From positions 62,001 through 126,000 of the forward strand of contig NZ_JQKP01000003.1 in NCBI RefSeq assembly GCF_000746095.1: a DNA stretch of 64,000 nucleotides, in the 5' to 3' direction. The translations under genes and the position numbers were made by a program. Below the pieces are notes generated by a model, which saw nothing but the letters and a program-made list of their open reading frames with translations, was not told the DNA's origin and ran no database searches. Origin of the DNA: Ferriphaselus sp. R-1 (GTDB lineage Bacteria > Pseudomonadota > Gammaproteobacteria > Burkholderiales > Gallionellaceae). Shown piece by piece: positions 9,381 through 18,537 of the stretch (positions are counted from its first letter, which is position 1; each line of letters starts with the position of its first letter).

Positions 9381-11343
9381 CGCCCGTCACCTCGTTACCG
9401 TGGAACTCCAGCCACAAACGGCGTGAGCCGGATTCCTGTTTTGCCATCAGCATGCTCATGATCTTCTGCGTCTCGTCGAACGAGGCGCGGGTAAGCTCCA
9501 CGCACAGCGCGCGCCGCGTATCCGGGTTCATGGTGGTTTCCCAGAGTTGCTCGGGATTCATCTCGCCCAAGCCTTTGAAGCGCGAGATCGACCATGCGCC
9601 TTCACGCACCTTTTCCTGCCGCAAGCGGTCCTCGATGGCGGTCAGCTCGTCCTCGTTCAGTGCGTACAGCTTGCGTACCGGTTTCTTGCCCTGTGCGGGA
9701 ACGTCCACGCGGAACAGCGGTGGCTGGGCGAGGAAGATGTGGCCAGCCTCGATCAGCTTGGGGAAATGGCGGAAGAACAGCGTGAGCAGCAGGGTGGAGA
9801 TGTGCGAGCCATCCACGTCGGCATCGGCCATGATGTAGATGCCCTTGTAGCGCAATCCGGACAGGTCCACGCTGTCGCCCAGATCATGCGGATCGACCCC
9901 GATGGCGACCGCGATGTCGTGCACTTCTGCATTGGCAAACAATCGGTTGCGATCGACTTCTAAGGTATTGAGTACCTTGCCACGCAAGGGCAGAATGGCC
10001 TGAAACTCCTTGCTGCGTCCTTGTTTGGCCGAGCCGCCAGCGGAATCGCCCTCGACCAGGAACAGCTCGTTGCGCTCGGGATTGAACTCCGCCGCATCGG
10101 TGAGTTTGCCCGGCAGCACGGCCACCGACGAGCCTTTTTTCTTCTCGACCTTCTGCGCCGATTTCATGCGGCTCTGCGCCTGCTTGATGGACAGTTCGGC
10201 GATGCGCTTGCCGTAGTCGATGTGCTCGTTCAGCCACAGCAGCAGCGGGTCGCTGACCATGCTGGAGACCAGTTTCAGTGCACCGCGCGACACCAGTTTG
10301 TCCTTGGTCTGCCCCTGGAAGGACGGGTCGAGCACCTTGGCGGACAGCACCAGACTGACGCGGGCGAACACGTCGTCCGAAGTCAGCTTCACGCCCTTGG
10401 GTAACATGCCGTGCAGCTCGATGAAGCTGCGCACAGCATTGAACACGCCGTCGCGCAGGCCGGACTCGTGCGTGCCGCCGGACCAGGTGGGGATCAGGTT
10501 GACGTAGGATTCGCGGGTGAGCGCGCCTTCCTCGGTCCAGGCGAAGGCCCAGGCTGCACCTTCGCCTTCGGCATAGGTGTCGTCGTTGTTGCCGATGTAG
10601 CGTTCGCCCGCAAAGATGGGCGCGGCCAGCGTCGTCTCCGTATCCTGTGCGTTCAGCGCCTCGGTGAGGTAGCCGCGCAGCCCCTCCGGATAGTTCCACG
10701 ACTTGCTCTCGCCCGACTTTTCCAGATTCAGTGTGACGGTCACGCCAGGCAGCAGTACGGCCTTGGAACGCAGCGCCCGCTCTAGTTGCGCCAGATTGAC
10801 GGCGGGCGCATCGAAATACTTGCTGTCCGGCCAGGCGCGCACCACGGTGCCGGTCTTGCGCTTGGCGCAGTCGGCGACGCGGGCGAGGGGAGCCGTGGCC
10901 AGGCCGTGCTCGAAACGCAGCTGATGCTCGCCGCCTTCCCGATAGACCTTGACCTCAATGGCGGTGGACAAGGCGTTGGTCACCGCCACGCCGACCCCGT
11001 GCAGGCCGCCCGCAAACTTGTACGCGCCGCCCGCTTCCTTGTCGAACTTGCCCCCGGAATGCAGCACGGTGAAGGCGACTTCGACCACCGACACGCCTTC
11101 TTCGGGGTGGAGGCCGACCGGGATGCCGCGCCCGTCGTCACTCACCGACACCGAACCGTCGGCGTGCGCCGTGACCACGATGTTCTTGGCATAACCCGCC
11201 AGCGCTTCGTCGCAGGCGTTGTCTACCACCTCGGCGATGATGTGATTGGGATTGTCCAGCGTGGTGTACATGCCGGGCCGTTGCCGTACCGGCTCCAGCC
11301 CGCGCAAGACCTTGAATGACGACTCGTCGTATGTTGTGCTCAT
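9373..11343 (-). CDS. parE: DNA topoisomerase IV subunit B
   Basis: 656 residues, the usual ParE length. The GHKL ATPase domain shows [13 protein letters not shown] and DDGRGIPVG. The TOPRIM domain shows [15 protein letters not shown] and [11 protein letters not shown], with the acidic metal-binding residues. The C-terminus has the short GyrB/ParE tail ([17 protein letters not shown]). It supplies ATP-driven strand passage for ParC. AAGG lies 7 bases before the ATG. The 159 bases upstream, toward the CbiM-like gene, contain no gene and should hold the promoter. Confidence 0.95.
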   Translation of the reverse strand: MSTTYDESSFKVLRGLEPVRQRPGMYTTLDNPNHIIAEVVDNACDEALAGYAKNIVVTAHADGSVSVSDDGRGIPVGLHPEEGVSVVEVAFTVLHSGGKFDKEAGGAYKFAGGLHGVGVAVTNALSTAIEVKVYREGGEHQLRFEHGLATAPLARVADCAKRKTGTVVRAWPDSKYFDAPAVNLAQLERALRSKAVLLPGVTVTLNLEKSGESKSWNYPEGLRGYLTEALNAQDTETTLAAPIFAGERYIGNNDDTYAEGEGAAWAFAWTEEGALTRESYVNLIPTWSGGTHESGLRDGVFNAVRSFIELHGMLPKGVKLTSDDVFARVSLVLSAKVLDPSFQGQTKDKLVSRGALKLVSSMVSDPLLLWLNEHIDYGKRIAELSIKQAQSRMKSAQKVEKKKGSSVAVLPGKLTDAAEFNPERNELFLVEGDSAGGSAKQGRSKEFQAILPLRGKVLNTLEVDRNRLFANAEVHDIAVAIGVDPHDLGDSVDLSGLRYKGIYIMADADVDGSHISTLLLTLFFRHFPKLIEAGHIFLAQPPLFRVDVPAQGKKPVRKLYALNEDELTAIEDRLRQEKVREGAWSISRFKGLGEMNPEQLWETTMNPDTRRALCVELTRASFDETQKIMSMLMAKQESGSRRLWLEFHGNEVTGDV

Positions 11344-11502
11344 GCCCTGCCTTACCCGATTGTCCTTGCGAGAGAGACCACCACGGCGGATGGATGCTGC
11401 GGGTGGGTGAGAAACGATGTGTAATATTTGTATCGCGTTTCGTCCCGGCGCGATTCTAATGCAACTTCACGTGGTCTAGCATGAAGTAATGCGACTCCGG
11501 CT

Positions 11503-12171
11503 TCATTTGCCCTGCAGATACTCCTTATCGTTGAAATGCAGCACGCACTGGGGGGCAAAAACGGTGAAGGCGGTGGTCAGCACGCCGTTGGTGAACGCCT
11601 CGACCAGAACGATGACGGGCGAGAACACCAGATAGTTGTGGAGCACGTTGTCCCAGGTGTAAGGCGTGAGTGCGGCCAGAGAGAAGGAAGCGGTCAGTAC
11701 GACCAGCAACATGGCCACTCCGGCGCAGGCGAAGCCGTTGCCGAGCACGAACATGAACAGATTTTTGGGCAGGTTACGCTGGGTGAAGAACAAGACCCGT
11801 TCGCTGAAATACACCGGCAGGGCGATCATGATCAGCCCGTTGAGGCCCAGCGCAAGGAGGTCGAAGCCAGTGCGGACGAAGCTGGCGAGCATGACCAGAC
11901 TGAGCAGGACCAGCGCGACGTTCCTGCCGAACAGCAACAGGAGCAGCGTCGCGCCTATCAGGTGGAAATTGAATCCGGGACGCACCCCGGCACTGAGTTG
12001 CCAGAACAGGAACACCCAGATGGTCAGGCCGACCAGAGCATGCACGCGCCACTGGTTGGCCAGCAGCGCACTGAACCGGATACGCCACAGCGCCTTTCCG
12101 AACAGGACGGCGAACAGGGCGTTCGCCAGCCACAGCAGGTCACCCGGAAAGAGCTGGGCGGGCAGGTTCAT
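11503..12171 (-). CDS. CbiM-like energy-coupling-factor permease family membrane protein
   Basis: 222 residues with six to seven hydrophobic helices. Its general pattern (NHxHL-type first loop absent, long central helices, NGVLTTAF near the C-terminus) fits the CbiM-related inner-membrane proteins often annotated as energy-coupling factor permeases. No ATPase or CbiN/CbiQ partner is nearby, so transport of cobalt or nickel is not supported by context. It overlaps the ygfZ stop by 4 bases (ATGA), so the two are cotranscribed. Confidence 0.6.
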   Translation of the reverse strand: MNLPAQLFPGDLLWLANALFAVLFGKALWRIRFSALLANQWRVHALVGLTIWVFLFWQLSAGVRPGFNFHLIGATLLLLLFGRNVALVLLSLVMLASFVRTGFDLLALGLNGLIMIALPVYFSERVLFFTQRNLPKNLFMFVLGNGFACAGVAMLLVVLTASFSLAALTPYTWDNVLHNYLVFSPVIVLVEAFTNGVLTTAFTVFAPQCVLHFNDKEYLQGK

Positions 12172-13193
12172 GGAAGTTCGTAGGGCAGGGCCAGGAAGCC
12201 CAGGCGCGCTCCGTCACCCGCGCCCAGGCGGACGTCGCCATGCGCGCGGCTGGCGATGGGCAGCACGCCGAGCAGGTCAAAGCCGCCTGCGGGAGCCGGT
12301 GCCGCGTTCACCACCATGCCGTGCGCGTTCTCTTCCGGACTGGCGCTGAACAGTGTGTCGCCGGGGCGGGGCGCAGAGTCGCCGCCGACGTGGGCCAGAT
12401 ACATGCGGCGCTTGGCCTTGCCCAGATACTGCATGCGCGCCACGATCTCCTGTCCGGGATAGCAACCCTTCTTGAAATTGACCCCGCCGATGACTTCCAG
12501 ATTCACCATCTGCGGCACGAACTGCTCCTGCGTGGCGGGGGTGATGACGGGGATGCCGGCCTGGATGTCCAGCCAGTCCCAGCAGGGCGAGCCGACCGGA
12601 CGCGACTTGTCGTTCCCGGAGCACAGGCGCTGCCACCACGCACTTGCCTGATCCGTCGGGCAGACCAGCTGGAAGCGGCGCGCGTCCGAACGGATGAGCC
12701 GTGCGGCATCGCAGGCGAGGGTGGCTGATGCGCCGTCCGGCAAGCCAAACTCGTTCGCCTGCTGCGCGCCGGTGATGCCCAGCGCGACCCACTCGTCGCT
12801 GACATCGCTGACCTTCACCTTGCTGCGCAGCACGTACATGGACAGCTTCTTCTGGATGGGCGCTGCGAGCGGGCGGGCGAGTTGCAGGAAATAGTCGCCG
12901 TCATGCTGCCAGATCAGGAAGCTGGCCAGCATCCGGCCTTTGGCGGTGTTGAAGCTGCTGAGCTGTGCCTGCTGTGCGCCGACGGCGCGGATGTCGTTGC
13001 TTAGCAGGCTCTGCAAGAAGGTCTGCGCATCCTCGCCGCTTACCTTGAGCGTGCCGAACTGCGTCAATGGGGCGATGGTCGAACCGTCGCGCGTCGCCAC
13101 GCTCTCGGCAGCGGGATCGCCGAAATGCTGCACGCTGTCGCCATCAAAACGAGCACCCTGTTGTTCGAGGAAAAGTCGCCATGCTGAGTTCAT
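12168..13193 (-). CDS. ygfZ: Folate-binding YgfZ family protein (Fe-S cluster repair)
   Basis: 341 residues from the Met at 13193 (MNSAWRLFLEQQGARF); upstream in-frame codons would add a 12-residue tail not expected for the family. The defining motif KGCYPGQEIVAR with its conserved Cys is present at about residue 230. YgfZ (IbaG/GcvT-like fold) uses a tetrahydrofolate-type cofactor to help maintain certain Fe-S enzymes in the cytoplasm. The CbiM-like gene follows with a 4-base overlap. Divergent from the solute-binding protein gene; the 113-base gap holds both promoters. Confidence 0.9.
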   Translation of the reverse strand: MNSAWRLFLEQQGARFDGDSVQHFGDPAAESVATRDGSTIAPLTQFGTLKVSGEDAQTFLQSLLSNDIRAVGAQQAQLSSFNTAKGRMLASFLIWQHDGDYFLQLARPLAAPIQKKLSMYVLRSKVKVSDVSDEWVALGITGAQQANEFGLPDGASATLACDAARLIRSDARRFQLVCPTDQASAWWQRLCSGNDKSRPVGSPCWDWLDIQAGIPVITPATQEQFVPQMVNLEVIGGVNFKKGCYPGQEIVARMQYLGKAKRRMYLAHVGGDSAPRPGDTLFSASPEENAHGMVVNAAPAPAGGFDLLGVLPIASRAHGDVRLGAGDGARLGFLALPYELP

Positions 13194-13306
13194 GAAGTGT
13201 TCCGGGTAGTTGACTAAAAACAGGGGCAAATCTTAACCCGAAGCAGGCCGCGAGTCGCGGCATTTTGCACGGCGCAGCACAGGCGTTTCGGATACACTCT
13301 GCCGCC

Positions 13307-15502
13307 ATGAAACGCTTGCTCTGCCTCATTCTCCCGTTGTTGCTCGCAGCCTGCGACGATGCCGTGTGGAACGATCCCTACCCGGCGACGGATGCCGGAA
13401 AGTCCATCCTGTACACCGCGTTCTCTGGCCGTCCCAAGCACTTCGACCCGGTTCAGGCCTATAGCCAGAACGAGTTCGCCGTGATCGAGCAGATATACTA
13501 TCCGCCGCTGCAATATCACTTCTTCAAGCGCCCTTACGAACTTATTCCGCAGGCGGCCCAGGAGATGCCGCTGGTCACCTATCTGGATGCGCAGTTGCAT
13601 CGATTGCCGGACGAGGTCGCGGCCAGCCAGGTCGCCTACACCACCTACGAGATACACCTGCGGGACGGTTTGAAATATCAGCCGCACCCGGCTCTGGCGC
13701 TGAATGAGGCCGGGCAGCCACGCTATCTGGGACTGGACGCGAGCGATCTGACCGGGATCCGCAAACTGACCGATTTCGCTGCGACCGGCACGCGAGCTGT
13801 GACGGCAGAGGATTACGCCTATCAGATCAAGCGGCTGGCGCACCCCGACCTGCATTCGCCCATCTTCGGCGTGATGGCGGACTATATCGTCGGCATGAAG
13901 GAGTACGCCGAGACGCTGAAGGCCGCGCGCAAACGCCAGCCGGAAGGGTGGCTAGACCTGAATGCCTATCCGCTGTCCGGTGTCGAAGTGATCGATGCCC
14001 GCACTTATCGCATCAAGGTACGCGGCAAATATCCCCAGTTCGCCTACTGGCTGGCCATGCCGTTCTTTGCTCCCATGCCGTGGGAAGCCGAGCGTTTCTA
14101 CGCCCAGCCGGGGATGCGCGAGCGCAATCTGAGTCTGGACTGGTGGCCCATTGGCAGCGGCCCGTACTACCTGTCGGAAAATGACCCGAACCAGCGCATG
14201 GTGTTGACCAAAAACCCAAATTTCAGCGGCGAGTTGTACCCTACAGAAGGCGAGGACGAAGATCTGGCGGCAGGGCTGCTGGCCGATGCGGGCAAGCCCT
14301 TGCCGCTGGTGGACAAGGTGGTGTTCACGCTGGAAAAAGAGACCATCCCGTATTGGAACAAGTTCTTGCAAGGTTGGTACGACTCGTCCGGCATTGGCTC
14401 GGACAGCTTCGATCAAGCGGTGCAAGTGAGCGTGGGTGGTGAGACCAATGTCAGCGAGACCATGCGCAAGCAAGGCATCACGCTTTCGACCTCGGTCGCC
14501 ACGTCCACCAGCTACATGGGGTTCAACTGGCTGGATCCCGTGGTGGGTGGCAGTTGTGCCGATGCCACGAAACTATCCTCTACAGGCGCGAGAGGAGGGC
14601 AACCTTGTAATCCTGAGCGGGCGCGCAAACTGCGTCTGGCCATCGCCATCGCGGTCGATTTTGAGGAATTCATCTCCATCTTCGCCAACGGACGCGGCAT
14701 CGCGGCGCAGTCGCCCATCCCGCCCGGCATCTTCGGCTATCTGGAAGACGAGGCGGGCATCAACCATTATGTCTATGACTGGGTGAACGGCGCACCCCGT
14801 CGCAAGTCCATCGCAGAGGCCAAGCGCCTGTTGGCCGAAGCCGGCTATCCCGGCGGTCTGGACAAGAAGACCCACAAGCCACTGGTGATCCATCTGGATT
14901 CGACTTCCAATGGCGTGGGTGACAAAGCCCGACTGGATTGGCTGCGCAAACAGTTCGCCGAGATCCAGGTGCAACTGGTGGTGCGTAGCACTGACTACAA
15001 CCGCTTCCAGGACAAGGTACGGCGCGGCGATACGCAGATGTTCTACTACGGCTGGAACGCCGACTATCCCGATCCGGAGAACTTCCTGTTCCTGCTGCAT
15101 GGCCCGCAGGGCAAGGTGAAGTTTGCGGGCGAAAACGCCTCCAACTACAAGAACCCGCACTACGATGCTTTGTTCGATCAGATGAAGAACATGGATAACG
15201 ACGACGAGCGGCAGCGCATCATCAACCAGATGTTGGAGATCTTGCGGCACGACTCGCCCTGGCTGTTTGGCTTCCATCCCAAGGAATATTCGCTGCACCA
15301 CGCCTGGCTGTACAACAGCAAGCCGAACAACATGGCTAGCAACGGCCTCAAATATCTGCGCATCGATGCCGCACAGCGCGAGCGTCAACGCCGTAGCTGG
15401 AACCAGCCGGTGCGCTGGCCGCTGTGGCTGGGAGGTTTGCTGACTCTGCTCGGCGGATTCTGGCTATGGCGCAAGCTGCATGATCGTGCGCGCAGAGCCT
15501 AG
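13307..15502 (+). CDS. Extracellular solute-binding lipoprotein, family 5 (peptide type), with C-terminal membrane anchor
   Basis: 731 residues. The start at 13307 gives a lipoprotein signal (MKRLLCLILPLLLAAC, lipobox LLAAC with Cys17). The body is an SBP family 5 fold, recognised from GRPKHFDPVQAYSQNEF near the start and MFYYGWNADYPDPENFLFLLHGP near the end, as in oligopeptide-binding proteins. Unusually, the C-terminus has a second hydrophobic helix (WPLWLGGLLTLLGGFWLW) followed by basic residues, so the protein may be held at both ends. No ABC permease or ATPase genes adjoin it, so the substrate and partner are unknown. Confidence 0.85.
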   Translation: MKRLLCLILPLLLAACDDAVWNDPYPATDAGKSILYTAFSGRPKHFDPVQAYSQNEFAVIEQIYYPPLQYHFFKRPYELIPQAAQEMPLVTYLDAQLHRLPDEVAASQVAYTTYEIHLRDGLKYQPHPALALNEAGQPRYLGLDASDLTGIRKLTDFAATGTRAVTAEDYAYQIKRLAHPDLHSPIFGVMADYIVGMKEYAETLKAARKRQPEGWLDLNAYPLSGVEVIDARTYRIKVRGKYPQFAYWLAMPFFAPMPWEAERFYAQPGMRERNLSLDWWPIGSGPYYLSENDPNQRMVLTKNPNFSGELYPTEGEDEDLAAGLLADAGKPLPLVDKVVFTLEKETIPYWNKFLQGWYDSSGIGSDSFDQAVQVSVGGETNVSETMRKQGITLSTSVATSTSYMGFNWLDPVVGGSCADATKLSSTGARGGQPCNPERARKLRLAIAIAVDFEEFISIFANGRGIAAQSPIPPGIFGYLEDEAGINHYVYDWVNGAPRRKSIAEAKRLLAEAGYPGGLDKKTHKPLVIHLDSTSNGVGDKARLDWLRKQFAEIQVQLVVRSTDYNRFQDKVRRGDTQMFYYGWNADYPDPENFLFLLHGPQGKVKFAGENASNYKNPHYDALFDQMKNMDNDDERQRIINQMLEILRHDSPWLFGFHPKEYSLHHAWLYNSKPNNMASNGLKYLRIDAAQRERQRRSWNQPVRWPLWLGGLLTLLGGFWLWRKLHDRARRA

Positions 15503-15530
15503 CTTCGACGGCTGTGTTAGACTCCGCGCC

Positions 15531-15890
15531 GAAGCAGGCCAGACAGTCGCCGCACCCGCAAGGATGGGGAGGAAAGTCCGGGCTCCGCAGAGCAGGATGC
15601 CGGTTAACGACCGGACGCCGTGAGGCGATGGAAAGTGCAACAGAGAGCAGACCGCCGATGGACGACTATTCGCAAGAGTGGCCGGAACAGGCAAGGGTGA
15701 AACGGTGCGGTAAGAGCGCACCGCGCGACTGGCAACAGGAGCGGCACGGTAAACCCCATCCGGAGCAAGATCAAATAGGCTGGCCATGACGTTGCTCGCG
15801 TCGCCAGCGGGTAGATTGCTTGAGCGTCAGGTAACGAAACGCCTAGAGGAATGACTGTCCACGACAGAACCCGGCTTACCGGCCTGCTTC
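15531..15890 (+). ncRNA. rnpB: RNase P RNA, bacterial class A
   Basis: The 5' end GAAGCAGGCC and 3' end GGCCTGCTTC pair perfectly as helix P1. Conserved core blocks appear in order: GAGGAAAGTCCGGGCTCC near the 5' end, then a run ending ACAGAGAGCAGACCGCC, GGTAAGAGCGCACCG, GGTAAACCCCATC, and AACCCGGCTTACCGGCCTGC at the 3' end. The RNA is the ribozyme that trims pre-tRNA 5' leaders. The 3' end is followed by CCTTATTTTC, and a looser AACCGA/TCGGTT pairing with a CATTTTT tail to about 15965 may be the terminator. The usual position beside unrelated genes; transcribed on its own. Confidence 0.97.
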
Positions 15891-16093
15891 CCTTATTTTC
15901 CAAACCGATTCAGCCCGAAAGGGGAACCGCGCTGTGTGCATGACTCGGTCGTCGGTTCATTTTTGATATTCGCATAATGTATATTATGTCAAACTGTCAT
16001 TCAACCAAGGCTAATCCCGCCCATCATTTGCCGGAACCTTCGCTCTCTACCCTCATCCGCTATAATCCGCCCACTCGTATCCTTAAGCACACC

Positions 16094-16732
16094 ATGAAGA
16101 ACATCGTCATCCTTATCTCAGGTCGCGGCTCGAACATGCAGGCCATCGTCGAAGCCAATCTGCCGCATCGCATCGCGGCGGTCATCAGCAACCGGGCGGA
16201 TGCGGGCGGGCTGGAGTATGCGGTGGCGCGCGGCATCCCCACGGCGGTGGTGTCGCACCGCGAACATCCCACGCGCGAGGCATTCGATACAGTGTTGGCA
16301 GCGGAGATCGACCGCCATCGGCCTGATCTGGTGGTGCTGGCCGGTTTCATGCGCATCCTCACGCCGGGTTTCGTTGAACATTTCGCCGGGCGGCTCATCA
16401 ACATCCATCCTTCCCTGCTGCCGTCTTACACCGGTCTGCATACGCATCAGCGGGCGATCGAAGACGGCGTGAAGCTGCACGGCTGCACGGTGCATTTCGT
16501 TACGGCGGATCTCGACCACGGGCCGATCATCGCGCAAGGTGCGGTTCCGGTGTTGTGCGACGACACGCCGGACACGCTGGCAGCGCGCATCCTGAAGATC
16601 GAGCATCGTATCTACCCGCAGGCGGTGGGCTGGCTGTGCAGCGGACAGGTCAGTCTGAACGCATCGGGCAAAGTGGTATCCAAAGGCGCGGAGACGAGCG
16701 ATGGTTTCGTCATTTCGCCCGTGCTGGAATAA
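16094..16732 (+). CDS. purN: Phosphoribosylglycinamide formyltransferase
   Basis: 212 residues from the ATG at 16094; open frame upstream lacks a family match. It moves the formyl group of 10-formyl-THF to GAR in purine synthesis. The substrate loop ISGRGSNMQAI is at the N-terminus, and catalytic Asn and His lie in INIHPSLLPSYTGLHTH with the Asp in ADLDHGPII. An AT-rich stretch with the inverted repeat CATAAT-GTAT-ATTATG at 15973-15988 lies upstream and may be part of the promoter. Three bases separate it from the first DUF3108 gene. Confidence 0.96.
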   Translation: MKNIVILISGRGSNMQAIVEANLPHRIAAVISNRADAGGLEYAVARGIPTAVVSHREHPTREAFDTVLAAEIDRHRPDLVVLAGFMRILTPGFVEHFAGRLINIHPSLLPSYTGLHTHQRAIEDGVKLHGCTVHFVTADLDHGPIIAQGAVPVLCDDTPDTLAARILKIEHRIYPQAVGWLCSGQVSLNASGKVVSKGAETSDGFVISPVLE

Positions 16733-16735
16733 GCC

Positions 16736-17443
16736 ATGCGTCCAAGCAACGGCTGGTTGATGTTGCTGGCATGCCTCATCGCCCTCCCGGCATCGGCGGC
16801 CACGCCCAGCCAGGTCCAGGCCGAATACCGGCTTGAGCTGGAGGGGCTGGAAGTCGCCGAGATCAAGGAGGCGTACACCCGCACGGATGATCGCTATCAC
16901 ATCGAGAGCGTATCCCGTGCTGTGGGCATCGCCGCCATGCTGAAACCGGAAACCATCCTGGGACACAGCGAAGGCACAGTCACCGCACGCGGTTTACATC
17001 CGCTGAAGGTGACGCAGCAACGCAGCAAGGATGTGGAGCGCAATGCCAGTGCCGTGTTCGACTGGCAGACGCATCAGCTCGTGCTGACCGACCGCCTGGG
17101 GACGCGCCAGCTGGCCTTGCCGGACGACACGCAGGACCGTTTCTCGGCCATGTACCAGTTCATGTTCCTCGATCTGCCGGGGGCAGGCACACTCACATTC
17201 CACATGACCAACGGCAGCAAACTGGACATCTACGACTATCAGGTCACTCCCGAGCAAAGCGTGGATGTGCCTGGCGGCCAATTCAAGGCGCTCTACGTCG
17301 CCACGCCGCCGCAAGCGAACGGTGCCAGGACCGAGCTCTGGTTGGCTGTCGAACACCATCTGATCCCGGTGAAAGTGGTCGTGACCGAGGGTGACGGCAA
17401 CCGCTACACCCAATCGCTGACCCGGCTCACCATCACGCCGTGA
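16736..17443 (+). CDS. DUF3108 domain protein, exported
   Basis: 235 residues with a signal peptide ending LIALPASAA. The rest is a beta-rich DUF3108 domain (EYRLELEGLEVAEIKEAY near the start and LWLAVEHHLIPVKVVVTEGDG near the end). The family is widespread in betaproteobacteria beside purN and has no known biochemical role; a lipid- or cell-envelope-associated function is often guessed. The stop overlaps the next DUF3108 gene by 4 bases, so the two are coupled. Confidence 0.85.
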   Translation: MRPSNGWLMLLACLIALPASAATPSQVQAEYRLELEGLEVAEIKEAYTRTDDRYHIESVSRAVGIAAMLKPETILGHSEGTVTARGLHPLKVTQQRSKDVERNASAVFDWQTHQLVLTDRLGTRQLALPDDTQDRFSAMYQFMFLDLPGAGTLTFHMTNGSKLDIYDYQVTPEQSVDVPGGQFKALYVATPPQANGARTELWLAVEHHLIPVKVVVTEGDGNRYTQSLTRLTITP

Positions 17444-18459
17444 CCCGCATCGAGCAGCGCCACCTCGTCATCGCCCTCGCCGCCTCGGTGCTGCTGCACC
17501 TGCTGCTACTGTGGCAGATGCCGCTGAGCCTGCCCGAGGACGAACCCGACCTGCCGCCGCTGCAAGCCAAGCTGGAACCGTTACCCGCCCCACCTGCCGC
17601 CCAGGCCAAAAAGACGGCAAGACCGAAACGGGTCAAGCGCCCTCCTCCGCCCGTAGCCGCCCCCGAACCGCAACCGGAACTTGTCACCACGGACCAGGCT
17701 GCCGCTGCCGTGCCCGTTGAGGCGACAGCCGAGCCGCAACCCGCATCGTCGGTGGTCGCCGCCGAACCGCCGCCGCCCGAAAAACCTGCGCCTATAGCCG
17801 TTGAGCCGCCGCCGCTGCCGAGGCGCGCCATGCTCAAGTACCGGGTACGTCTGTCGGAAGGCGGTTACGACGTGGGCGATGTGCGCCACCTGCTGGAGAT
17901 CGCGGACGGTCGCTACACGCTGACGGCAACCATCCGCACCATTGGTCTGGCGCGAATGGTCAAGAGCGTGCTGTACAACCAGGTCAGCCGGGGAACCATC
18001 ACCGACGCGGGCTTCCAGCCGGATTATGCGCAGGAGGACAAGAACCTCGACGGAGTGAACCAGAACGTGGAGATGTTCTTCGACCACGAGCACCATCTGC
18101 TGCGCTTTTCGCTGGGCGGGCAGACCGCACTGACGGATGATGCGCAGGACAGACTCAGCCTGCTCTACCAGCTTTCCCGCTTCCGCCTGCGCGAAGAGTC
18201 TCTGCCGCTGGCCGTGACCAATGGCCGCAAGCTGGAACGCTATCGCGTCAGCATCGATCAGGAAGAGACCATCATGACGCCGATGGGCAAGCTGCGTACC
18301 CTGCCGGTGCGCAAGATCCACGGCCCGAACGAAGAAGGGCTGGAGATCTGGCTGGCGCTGGAATACCGCTTGCTGCCGGTAAAGGTCGTCCGCATCGAGC
18401 GCGATGGCTCGATCAATGGCGTGATGATCATTCAGGAGATCCGCCTGTCGGACGAATGA
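17440..18459 (+). CDS. DUF3108 domain protein with N-terminal anchor and proline-rich linker
   Basis: 339 residues from a GTG start in the GTGA overlap with the preceding gene. Residues about 8-27 form a membrane helix. A proline/alanine/glutamate-rich linker of roughly 100 residues follows (repeated PPPP, PEPQPE), then a C-terminal DUF3108 domain related to the upstream protein (LKYRVRLSEGGYDVGDVRH and LEIWLALEYRLLPVKVV). The layout recalls TonB-like periplasm-spanning proteins, but no TonB C-terminal domain is present. Probably arose by duplication of the neighbour; function unknown. Confidence 0.8.
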   Translation: MTRIEQRHLVIALAASVLLHLLLLWQMPLSLPEDEPDLPPLQAKLEPLPAPPAAQAKKTARPKRVKRPPPPVAAPEPQPELVTTDQAAAAVPVEATAEPQPASSVVAAEPPPPEKPAPIAVEPPPLPRRAMLKYRVRLSEGGYDVGDVRHLLEIADGRYTLTATIRTIGLARMVKSVLYNQVSRGTITDAGFQPDYAQEDKNLDGVNQNVEMFFDHEHHLLRFSLGGQTALTDDAQDRLSLLYQLSRFRLREESLPLAVTNGRKLERYRVSIDQEETIMTPMGKLRTLPVRKIHGPNEEGLEIWLALEYRLLPVKVVRIERDGSINGVMIIQEIRLSDE

Positions 18460-18537
18460 ACGCGACAGCCTGAAGATTTATCCCTGCCGCCCCCGCTGAA
18501 ATGAGAAAATCGCCCCCCCGAATCAAGACACACCATC

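Noticed and set aside
8046-9461. 471-residue plus-strand frame across parC
   Set aside because: Shadow of parC in a GC-rich codon context; no ribosome site, no recognisable domain.
15893-16093. tRNA or second small RNA after rnpB
   Set aside because: No cloverleaf arms; the segment looks like rnpB 3' sequence plus the purN promoter.
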